DNA of 64,000 nucleotides, from NCBI RefSeq assembly GCF_018919395.1, contig NZ_JAHLME010000003.1, forward strand, positions 186,001-250,000, written 5' to 3'. The DNA comes from Geomonas azotofigens. GTDB lineage: Bacteria > Desulfobacterota > Desulfuromonadia > Geobacterales > Geobacteraceae. Shown in pieces: positions 43,175 to 50,007 of this stretch (positions within the stretch are counted from its first letter, which is position 1; each line of letters starts with the position of its first letter). The position numbers were made by a program, and so were the translations under genes. The notes below the pieces were generated by a model. The model saw only the letters and a list, made by a program, of their open reading frames with translations, was not told the origin of the DNA and ran no database searches.

Positions 43175-43804
43175 ATGTTATTTGAGACCATAGTGGTGGG
43201 CCCGCTTGGGGTGAATTGCTTCATCCTCGGTGACAAGCAGAGTAACGAGGGTATGGTGGTCGATCCCGGCGCCGACTGCGAGATGATCCTCGCAGCGGTG
43301 AACCATTTCGGCATCAAGGTGAAGTACATCGTCAACACCCACGGCCACTTCGACCACATGGGCTGCAACCGTACCTTGAAGGAGAAGACGGGCGCGCAGC
43401 TTCTGGCCCACAAGGAGGACGTTCCCTTCCTCCTGAACGCCTCCCGTTCCGCCCAAAAGTACGGGCTGACCGTGGAGAACTCGCCGGCGCCGGATGCCTT
43501 CCTGACCGACGGCATGAAGCTGGAGCTCGGGCGGCGGGTGATCGAGGTGCTGCACACCCCGGGGCACACCCAGGGCGGATGCTGCCTCTACCTGGCCAAC
43601 GAGAAGCTGGTCATCACCGGCGATACCCTGTTCGCCGACTCGGTCGGCCGTACCGACCTCCCCGGCGGCAGCCACGACCAGCTGATCCAGTCCATCAAGA
43701 CCAAGCTCATGCCGCTCCCCGACGACACCGTTGTCTGGCCCGGCCACGGCCCCTCCAGCACCATCGGTCAGGAGCGGAGCTTCAACCCGTACCTCAACGA
43801 GTAG
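43175..43804 (+). CDS. MBL-fold metallo-hydrolase (glyoxalase II-like)
   Basis: This 209-residue metallo-beta-lactamase fold protein has the metal motif NTHGHFDHMGC near residue 58, further ligands in HTPGHTQGGCCLYL, GDTLFADSVGRTDLPGG and WPGHGPSSTIG. It resembles glyoxalase II-like hydrolases of thioesters, though the exact substrate is not fixed. It starts with ATG 43175 after GGAGGAA and is followed eight bases later by coaBC, suggesting an operon. Confidence 0.92.
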   Translation: MLFETIVVGPLGVNCFILGDKQSNEGMVVDPGADCEMILAAVNHFGIKVKYIVNTHGHFDHMGCNRTLKEKTGAQLLAHKEDVPFLLNASRSAQKYGLTVENSPAPDAFLTDGMKLELGRRVIEVLHTPGHTQGGCCLYLANEKLVITGDTLFADSVGRTDLPGGSHDQLIQSIKTKLMPLPDDTVVWPGHGPSSTIGQERSFNPYLNE

Positions 43805-43813
43805 GGGGAGCAC

Positions 43814-45037
43814 ATGCTGAAAGGCAAGGAGATCGTTCTCGGGGTGACCGGCGGCATCGCCGTCTACAAGGCGGTGGAGTTGTTGCGCCTGCTGGTGAAG
43901 GCCGGCGCCAGCGTGCACGTGGTGATGACCAAGTCAGCCACCGAATTCGTGACGCCGCTCACCTTCCAGACCCTGTCCCAAAACCCGGTGCACCTGGAAC
44001 TCTTCAACCTGATTTCCGAGGAGAAGATCGGGCACATCGCCCTCGCCGACCGCGCCGACCTCTATATCATCGCCCCGGCCACGGCCAACTGCATCGGCAA
44101 GCTGGCCAACGGCATCGCCGACGACCTCTTGACGACCACGGTCATGGCGACCAGGGCGCCGGTCCTGATCGCCCCCGCCATGAACGTCAACATGTACCGC
44201 AACACGATCTACCGGGAGAACGAGGCGCGCCTGAAGGCCCACGGGTACCTCTTCGTCGCCCCCGCCTGCGGCATGCTCGCCTGCGGCTATGAAGGGGAGG
44301 GGAAGCTGCAGGCGCCCGAGGTGATCTTCGAGGAGGCCATGGCGGCCCTGACCCCCAAGCGCCTGGCTGGGGAGAGGATCCTGGTCACCGCGGGTCCGAC
44401 CCTCGAGGAGATCGACCCCGTGCGCTACATCAGCAACCACTCCTCCGGCAAGATGGGGTACGCCATAGCGCGCCAGGCGCGCCTGAGGGGGGCGGAGGTG
44501 ACGCTGGTGACCGGCCCGAGCTGCCTCGCCCCGCCGCTCGGCGTGGAGGTGATCCGGGTGCGGAGCGCGCAGGAGATGCGGGCCGCGGTGCAGGGGTGCC
44601 TGCCCCGGATCGATGTCGTCATCAAGGCGGCCGCGGTGGCGGATTACCGGCCCAAGACGCGTGCCGGCGAGAAGGTCAAGAAGAGCCAGGAAAGCCTCAC
44701 CATCGAACTGGAGAAGAACCCGGACATCCTGGCGGAGCTCGGCGCCGACAAGGGGGAGCGGATCCTGGTCGGTTTCGCCGCCGAGACGCAGGACCTGGTC
44801 CAGAACGCGGGGGCGAAGCTCAAGGGGAAGAACCTGGATCTGGTGGTGGCCAACGACGTCTCCCAGGAAGGCGCGGGTTTCAACGTGGACACCAACATCG
44901 CCAAGCTCTTGTTCAGCGACGGTCGCGTCGAGGAACTCCCCATGATGGGGAAAGAGGAACTGGCGGGGGTGATCCTGGAAAACGTGGCGACGTTGCGCGG
45001 GGAAAAGCGGGGCGCGGGCGACCGGAAGACGTCCTAG
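43814..45037 (+). CDS. coaBC: Bifunctional phosphopantothenoylcysteine decarboxylase / phosphopantothenate-cysteine ligase
   Basis: The 407-residue fusion makes 4'-phosphopantetheine from phosphopantothenate and cysteine in CoA synthesis. The CoaC half (1-190) has the FMN-binding GGIAVYKAVELLRLLVKAG, the ALADRADLYIIAPATANC motif, PAMNVNMY and the active-site Cys in CGMLACG. The CoaB half (190-400) has TAGPTLEEIDPVRYISNHSSG, the catalytic AAAVADYRPK lysine region and VGFAAETQD. Length and order are standard. GGGGGAGCAC lies before the ATG. A hairpin with a widely seen intergenic sequence (45059-45078) follows. Confidence 0.96.
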   Translation: MLKGKEIVLGVTGGIAVYKAVELLRLLVKAGASVHVVMTKSATEFVTPLTFQTLSQNPVHLELFNLISEEKIGHIALADRADLYIIAPATANCIGKLANGIADDLLTTTVMATRAPVLIAPAMNVNMYRNTIYRENEARLKAHGYLFVAPACGMLACGYEGEGKLQAPEVIFEEAMAALTPKRLAGERILVTAGPTLEEIDPVRYISNHSSGKMGYAIARQARLRGAEVTLVTGPSCLAPPLGVEVIRVRSAQEMRAAVQGCLPRIDVVIKAAAVADYRPKTRAGEKVKKSQESLTIELEKNPDILAELGADKGERILVGFAAETQDLVQNAGAKLKGKNLDLVVANDVSQEGAGFNVDTNIAKLLFSDGRVEELPMMGKEELAGVILENVATLRGEKRGAGDRKTS

Positions 45038-45058
45038 CAGGGAGCGGCATCGCTGTAG

Positions 45059-45090
45059 GGGCGAATAATCATTCGCCCACGCCTTTTTGC
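45059..45090 (+). terminator. Hairpin after coaBC
   Basis: GGGCGAAT and ATTCGCCC pair around AATC; CACGCC and five T residues follow. The sequence is the kind often repeated between genes in such genomes, so it may be a repeat as well as a terminator. Confidence 0.65.
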
Positions 45091-45132
45091 AGGAGCATCG
45101 AACCTGTTGCTAAGGTGGGTTAAAGAGATGCG

Positions 45133-46053
45133 CTACTTCGACAGAATCTGCAGCAGCAGTTCCGGCTCGCAGATCGCTTCCTTCAGTTTCAGCTTCAATT
45201 CGTCGAGCTCGGCGTAGGCCTGGGGTTTTGTTATCTTTCCGGTGCGGTACAAGAGCCTCAGGTTCTTGCGCACCGCTTCCGCCGCCGCCAGTGCCCGCTC
45301 GCCGGTCGGATCGGCGTGGAAGAAGCGGGAGGATTCGTCGTTGTTCAGGAAGTCGAAGACCGCTTCCTGGGCCAGCTGCATGTACTCATCCCGGTCGTTT
45401 TCCTCCAGGGCGTAGCGCGAGGTGTCGGACAGGGTCTGCAGGATGCTCTGCCATTTCTCCAGGCGGCTCACCAGCAGGATGGAGTTGAAGATCTTCTTGT
45501 TGGTGCCGAAGGAGAAGATGGTGTCCGAGAGGACCTTGCGCAGCAACTGGTCGTTGCTGCTGAAGTGTTCCAGCGAAACCTTCTTCGCGGTCTCCCAGAT
45601 CTCCTTTTCCACGTAGTTCTCGAAGCGCATCTCCCAGTAGGCGTGTTTCAAGGTGAGCGACGAGAAGCTGCGCATCACCTTGTAGGGGACATAGTAGTTG
45701 TGAGCGATGCAGTCGGCGGCCAGGTGGGAGAGGTACCCGTAGGCGCAGGCCTGCTGCGCGGGATCGCCCGCCTTGTCCAGGACACGGTGCCCGATGCGCC
45801 AGCGATGGCAGTGCTGCAGGTAGTGGGTGAACTTCTTGCCCAGGGTGATGTCGGCGGCGATGGTGCCGTAGAGGAAGTCGTAGGGATGTGCCGCGATGAT
45901 GGCGGCGACGGCAGGTTTGAGCGCGTCGAGATTGTTCAGCACGTTCATGCCGAGCTGAAGGTGCACACCGGCGCCCCAGGCGAGGGCCTGTTCGGGGAGC
46001 GCCAAAACCAGCAGGGATGTGACGAGCAGTAAAAGCGGCATGCTTTCGAGCAT
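45133..46053 (-). CDS. Secreted zinc-dependent phospholipase C-like protein
   Basis: The 306-residue protein has a signal peptide (residues 1-25, ending ALPEQALA). The mature N-terminus WGAGVHLQLGMNVL provides the tryptophan ligand typical of zinc-dependent phospholipase C, followed by histidine-rich segments YGYLSHLAADCIAHNYYV and KFTHYLQHCHRW that would form the tri-zinc site. The function would be hydrolysis of phospholipids or a related phosphoester outside the cytoplasm; homologues in Geobacter are uncharacterised. It is transcribed divergently from the UDG-like gene. Confidence 0.85.
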   Translation of the reverse strand: MLESMPLLLLVTSLLVLALPEQALAWGAGVHLQLGMNVLNNLDALKPAVAAIIAAHPYDFLYGTIAADITLGKKFTHYLQHCHRWRIGHRVLDKAGDPAQQACAYGYLSHLAADCIAHNYYVPYKVMRSFSSLTLKHAYWEMRFENYVEKEIWETAKKVSLEHFSSNDQLLRKVLSDTIFSFGTNKKIFNSILLVSRLEKWQSILQTLSDTSRYALEENDRDEYMQLAQEAVFDFLNNDESSRFFHADPTGERALAAAEAVRKNLRLLYRTGKITKPQAYAELDELKLKLKEAICEPELLLQILSK

Positions 46054-46087
46054 AGTTAATGAAACCGGAAATGTAAAGGGGTTTGGG

Positions 46088-46768
46088 ATGGCGGAGATGG
46101 AGGAGCGGGAGCTGTTGTTGCGCTCGCTGAAGGGGTACCTGGTGGACCTGGCCGACAGCGGCGTCGATGAGCTTGCCTACGGCTGCGGGCCCAGCACGGT
46201 CCCACCGTTGGCGGCAGCTGTTTCCGGGCCGACCGCCGCTCCCGCGGTTGCGGCCGCCGCGGGTCCGACTGCTGAGCCCGCCGAGCCCATCGTATCCGCC
46301 GGACCCGCCGGACCGCCGGTATCCGCCGCGTCAGGCGAGGAGCCGCCGTGCCGCCAGGACGGCGACCCGCGGGCACGCCTGCTCTTCCTGATGACGGGCC
46401 CCGGGTACACCGGAGCGGCCGGGGACCTTTTGGCAAAGATCATCGGCGCGATGAAATTGAGCACCGACCAGGTCTGCCTGCTGAGCTTCGATGCCGGCGC
46501 CGACGCCGACGCCATGGCGCGCGGCGTCGCCCAAAGGCTCGATGCCGTGGCACCGGAGGTGGTGGTTACGCTGGGTGAGGAGGCGACCCGCCTGGTCCTT
46601 GGCGGGAAAGCTTCCCTGGAGCGGGTGCGTGGCCAATGGCAAGACGTTGGGGGGAGGGCGGTGATGCCGACCCTGCACCCCGAGCTCCTGCTGGAGGACG
46701 AGGGGCTGAAACGCCACGTATGGGAGGACATGAAGCTCGTCATGCGCCGGCTGGCGGGTGCATCCTAG
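46088..46768 (+). CDS. Degenerate uracil-DNA glycosylase-like protein
   Basis: The 226-residue protein has a helical N-terminus, an Ala/Pro-rich linker (about 40-95) and a UDG-fold C-terminus. LFLMTGPGYTGAAGDLLAKI corresponds to the uracil-recognition loop of family 4 UDG (normally GEAPGxxED...GxAGxLL), VVTLGEEATRLVLG to the next strand, and MPTLHPELLLED to the HPxxLL motif. The catalytic acidic residues of the loop and the four cluster cysteines of family 4 are missing, so it is unlikely to be an ordinary Fe-S UDG. ATG 46088 or 46097 are both possible; the longer frame from 46019 enters the divergent promoter. Confidence 0.78.
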   Translation: MAEMEERELLLRSLKGYLVDLADSGVDELAYGCGPSTVPPLAAAVSGPTAAPAVAAAAGPTAEPAEPIVSAGPAGPPVSAASGEEPPCRQDGDPRARLLFLMTGPGYTGAAGDLLAKIIGAMKLSTDQVCLLSFDAGADADAMARGVAQRLDAVAPEVVVTLGEEATRLVLGGKASLERVRGQWQDVGGRAVMPTLHPELLLEDEGLKRHVWEDMKLVMRRLAGAS

Positions 46769-47181
46769 CGCGGGGTGGCGCACGACTTCAACCTGCCGGT
46801 TTCGAACAGCGCGATGGGCTGCTGCTCGACGCAGGTCTTGCCGTCCACCTCGACCCGCGTGGCCAGGACGCAACTTTCCAGCTTGCCGGAAGGGTAGAAG
46901 CTGATCAGGCCGTACTCGTTGCAGGCCAGCCCATCGTAATAGAAAAAGTTCTTGGTGATGCAGCTTTTCAGCATCCCTAGCTCATAGAATTCCGCAGTCG
47001 AGAGGAGGTTGCAGGTCACACCGCTCAAGAGAGTGATGTCTTTCAAGTTGCACGACCTGAGATCGCCGTTGGGATAGTAGACGATGTCCGAGCCCGGATT
47101 GCAGATGGACGCGTCCAACGCCACTGCCCGCTCTGTCCCGACAGCCAGCAGGAAAAACAGGATCAGCAGTATCTGCTTCAT
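46765..47181 (-). CDS. Secreted cysteine-rich protein with four 30-residue repeats
   Basis: The 138-residue protein has a clear signal peptide (residues 1-21). The mature part consists of four repeats of about 30 residues, each with one Cys at the start and one at the end of a block: C...IVYYPNGDLRSC, C...AEFYELGMLKSC, C...ISFYPSGKLESC and C...IALFETGRLKSC. The shared pattern is aromatic-x-x-G-x-L-x-S-C, recalling MORN-2-like repeats; the paired cysteines could form disulphides in the periplasm. I do not recognise a named family or function. It overlaps the end of the UDG-like gene by four bases on the opposite strand. Confidence 0.75.
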   Translation of the reverse strand: MKQILLILFFLLAVGTERAVALDASICNPGSDIVYYPNGDLRSCNLKDITLLSGVTCNLLSTAEFYELGMLKSCITKNFFYYDGLACNEYGLISFYPSGKLESCVLATRVEVDGKTCVEQQPIALFETGRLKSCATPR

Positions 47182-47351
47182 AGATCACCTCCAGTGACCG
47201 TGTTGGCTCCCCCCCTCGATTCACCCCGCCAAGTATAGAATCCTCGTCGAATTATTCAAATCAAGCCGGTCCCGATTCTTGACTCTCTCCTTTGATTGGC
47301 TATCCTTAATCGGCTTCGAAGCACCAAAATTCCGCGAGAAAGGAGATCGTC

Positions 47352-47672
47352 ATGGGAAAAGCAAAACGCATCGTCACGGTCCTTATCAGCGCTTGCCTGC
47401 TCACCTCCTTGGCCGGGTGCAGCCACACCCACACCACGAAACATGAAACGGCCGGGGAGTACGTCGATGACTCTGTCATCACCACCCGTGTCAAAGCCGC
47501 CATCTTCGACGAACTGGCGCTGAAGACCTTCCAGATCAACGTGACCACCTACCAGGGTGTGGTGCAGTTGAGCGGGTTCGTCGACTCGGCAGTGAATGCC
47601 AGGAAGGCCGGTGACATCGCCCGCGGTGTGAAGGGAGTAAGGGAAGTGAAGAATGACCTGATCACCAAGTAG
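47352..47672 (+). CDS. BON-domain lipoprotein
   Basis: The 106-residue protein has a lipoprotein signal (LLTSLAGC, Cys near 23) and one BON domain (DDSVITTRVKAAIFDEL ... GVVQLSGFVDSAVNARKAGDIA ... GVREVKNDLI). BON lipoproteins bind phospholipids or other envelope components (OsmY/DolP-like) and are often stress-induced. It is monocistronic; GAAAGGAGATCGTC precedes ATG 47352. A terminator-like hairpin follows. Confidence 0.92.
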   Translation: MGKAKRIVTVLISACLLTSLAGCSHTHTTKHETAGEYVDDSVITTRVKAAIFDELALKTFQINVTTYQGVVQLSGFVDSAVNARKAGDIARGVKGVREVKNDLITK

Positions 47673-47681
47673 CGGCACAAA

Positions 47682-47714
47682 AGAAAAGCCCCCTCCCTTG
47701 CGGGAGGGGGCCAT
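47682..47714 (-). terminator. Terminator hairpin, T-run on the minus strand
   Basis: CCCCCTCCC and GGGAGGGGG pair around TTGC. On the minus strand the stem is followed by CTTTTCTTTTG, so it terminates the minus-strand amber-containing small gene; on the plus strand it ends the BON lipoprotein gene less efficiently. Confidence 0.8.
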
Positions 47715-47720
47715 TGCCTG

Positions 47721-47960
47721 TTAGTGATGTGCCCTGCTGTGTGATTTGCTCTGGCCTGCCTGCCCGCCTGCTTGTTGTTTAGACCTGCCCGATTTTCCGG
47801 ATTCTCCGGATTCCTCACCGCCACGCTCTTTCCCGAAGGACTTCATGACGTCGGCCATGTTGCCGTATTCACGGTCTTCCATTTTCTGGATTTCATCGAG
47901 GACCTAGGCGAAGGCCGCGGTGAGCGTGGTCAGAAGCGCCGTGATCTGGAAGATCCGCAT
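47721..47960 (-). pseudogene. Small gene interrupted by an in-frame amber codon
   Basis: On the minus strand an ATG at 47960 opens MRIFQITALLTTLTAAFA, then a TAG at 47906-47904 (codon 19). The same frame then continues as VLDEIQKMEDREYGNMADVM and KSFGKERGGEESGES, and ends with a Gln/Gly/Ser/His-rich tail at TAA 47721 (79 codons plus stop). Codon use, the acidic-then-basic amphipathic composition and the neat TAA plus terminator argue that both halves are one gene. CAG to TAG would restore Gln. It begins eight bases after the stop of the debranching-enzyme gene. I do not recognise the family; interruption, read-through or a sequencing error are all possible. Confidence 0.7.
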
Positions 47961-47967
47961 CCCGCCG

Positions 47968-50007
47968 TTACTGCGCGGTCTTCAGCCAGCAGCGCAGCAT
48001 CTCCGCCACGCTCCAGGCCTGGGCGATGCAGCCCCTCGGGTTGTAGGGGTGCTCGGCGTCGAAGATCTCGCTGATGGAGCCGATGCACTGCTGGTTCAAC
48101 TGCTGCACCAGGCCGTCCAGGAAGGTCCGCGCCGCGCCGACATCGTCCGGGTGGAGCTTGAGCCAGGAGTCGATGAAGGTGCCGATGAGCCAGGGCCAGA
48201 CGGTCCCCTGGTGGTAGGCGGCGTCGCGGGCCCTGAGGTCGCCGTGGTAGGTCGGCTTGTAGTCGGGGTGACCGGGGGCGAGGGTGCGCAGACCGACCGG
48301 CGTCAGCAGCCGCTGGCGCACCGTTTCCAGTACGTTGGGCCAGCGGTCCCGCTCAAGGACCGGGTAGGGGAGCGAGATGGCGAAGAGCTGGTTCGGGCGG
48401 CAGGCGTTGTCGTCGCCGAGTTCGCCGTCCACCACGTCGTAGAGATAGCCGCCGTCGCCATACCAGAAGCGCTGGTTGAAGGATCGGTAGGTCTGGTCGG
48501 CGTAGGCGCCCAACTGGCGCGAGTACTGTTCGTCCCCCAACTGCTCGGTCCACTGCTGCATCAGGCGCAGGGCGTTGTACCAGAGCGCGTTCAACTCGAC
48601 CGCCTTGCCGCGCCGGGGCGTCACCACCCAGTCCCCGACCTTGGCGTCCATCCAGGTGAGCTGGTATCCCTCGGCCCCCTGCTTCAGGAGGCCGTCGCTT
48701 GGATCGACGCCGATGCCGAAGCTGGTGCCGCCGAGGTGCCGGTCAATGATCTCGCGCATCTGGGGCATGATCATGTGCAGCGTGGCGCGGTCGCTGGTGT
48801 ACTCCAGGTAGCGGTTCAGGGCGTGGAAGAACCACAGGCTCGCGTCGGCGGTGTGGTAGAGCCCCTCGCTGTGCCCCTCGGGGAAGAGGTTGGGGATGAG
48901 TCCGTTCTTCACGTAGTGGGCGAAGGTGCGCAGGATCCACCCCGCCTCGGTGTGGCGCCCCGTGGCCAGGGTGAGCCCCTCCAGCGAGATCATGGTGTCA
49001 CGCCCCCAGTCGGTGAACCAGTGGTAGCCGGCGATCACGGTGCAGACCTCGTCCCCCATGGCGTGGGCGCGCACGCTTTCCTTGTGGCGGCCGGCCGGGG
49101 TGATGATGAACTGGTCGGTGGCCAGTACCAGTTCGGCGGGGAGTCCCTGGCGCGCCCTCGGGTCGGCAGCCGCCAACAGCAGCCGGCGCCGCTCCCGCTC
49201 CATCTCCAGGGCGGCCGCCGGGGCGAGCGCCGCGATGGTCTCCCAGGTTTCCGTCGAGGCGGTGAGCGCCGCGTCCTGGCCGATGCCGAGGTCGACCGCG
49301 AAGTAGCCGGCGGTCCAGAGCGTCCCGAGAGAATCGTAGCCACGGGCGCTCTCGACGTCGTAGAAGATGTCGGTACTGTGTTTCTCCTCCAGGGTGAAGT
49401 TCCCCCTGTGGCCGTCGATCACCAGGCGCAACTGCGGCGAATTGGCGCCGGAGGAGATCTGGTAGCGGTTCTGCACCGCGGTGAACATGTAGGGATCGTC
49501 GGAGACCTGATCCACCGAGGCGTCGTGGGGCCGGAACTGCAGGTAGGGCTGCAATTTCAGGCGCACCATCTTCTCCCCGGAGATGAGGCGGTAGATGAGG
49601 TGCACCGTGTTTTGCCGGTGCACCATGACCAGTTGCTTCTCGATCACGGTGCCGTTGATCTCGTAGCGCCAGACCGGCAGGCCGTCTTCGAGCCTAAATC
49701 CCGTCAGGTACTCCATGCCGTGGAAGTCGAGCCCCGCCTCCTTCTGGTCGCCGCCGAAGCGCACCATGGTCCCGTCGGGAAAGCGGATCGCCTCGGTGAG
49801 CCGGTTCAGCATCACGATGCGCCCCATGGGGGAGGGGTAGGCGGCGATGAGCAGGCCGTGGTAGCGCCGGGTCAGCGCGCCGCAGACGGTCCCCGAGGCG
49901 TACCCCCCAAGGCCGTTGGTCAAAAGCCACTCCTGCTCCAGGAGTTGCCGTGTCTTCACTTCCTCGTCGTTGCGGTCGAAATGGAATTCCCGGGTCACCG
50001 TGGTCAT
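47968..50007 (-). CDS. Glycogen debranching enzyme (amylo-alpha-1,6-glucosidase, GDE family)
   Basis: The 679-residue protein has the N-terminal GDE_N domain starting EWLLTNGLGGYASGTVCGAL. The C-terminal (alpha/alpha)6 GDE_C domain contains the conserved blocks AGYHWFTDWGRDTMISLEGL (catalytic Asp), DASLWFFHALNRYL, TWMDAKVGDWVVTPR and YHQGTVWPWLIGTFID. It would remove alpha-1,6 branches of glycogen or maltodextrin. It follows the treZ gene with a four-base overlap and is itself followed by the small amber-containing gene. No glgX, glgP or treY is in this window. Confidence 0.93.
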   Translation of the reverse strand: MTTVTREFHFDRNDEEVKTRQLLEQEWLLTNGLGGYASGTVCGALTRRYHGLLIAAYPSPMGRIVMLNRLTEAIRFPDGTMVRFGGDQKEAGLDFHGMEYLTGFRLEDGLPVWRYEINGTVIEKQLVMVHRQNTVHLIYRLISGEKMVRLKLQPYLQFRPHDASVDQVSDDPYMFTAVQNRYQISSGANSPQLRLVIDGHRGNFTLEEKHSTDIFYDVESARGYDSLGTLWTAGYFAVDLGIGQDAALTASTETWETIAALAPAAALEMERERRRLLLAAADPRARQGLPAELVLATDQFIITPAGRHKESVRAHAMGDEVCTVIAGYHWFTDWGRDTMISLEGLTLATGRHTEAGWILRTFAHYVKNGLIPNLFPEGHSEGLYHTADASLWFFHALNRYLEYTSDRATLHMIMPQMREIIDRHLGGTSFGIGVDPSDGLLKQGAEGYQLTWMDAKVGDWVVTPRRGKAVELNALWYNALRLMQQWTEQLGDEQYSRQLGAYADQTYRSFNQRFWYGDGGYLYDVVDGELGDDNACRPNQLFAISLPYPVLERDRWPNVLETVRQRLLTPVGLRTLAPGHPDYKPTYHGDLRARDAAYHQGTVWPWLIGTFIDSWLKLHPDDVGAARTFLDGLVQQLNQQCIGSISEIFDAEHPYNPRGCIAQAWSVAEMLRCWLKTAQ

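Noticed and set aside
47904-47906. The in-frame TAG as a pyrrolysine or selenocysteine-type recoding site.
   Set aside because: No pyl genes, SECIS-like element or amber-decoding tRNA is visible in the window, and Sec uses UGA. Mutation or sequencing error is simpler.
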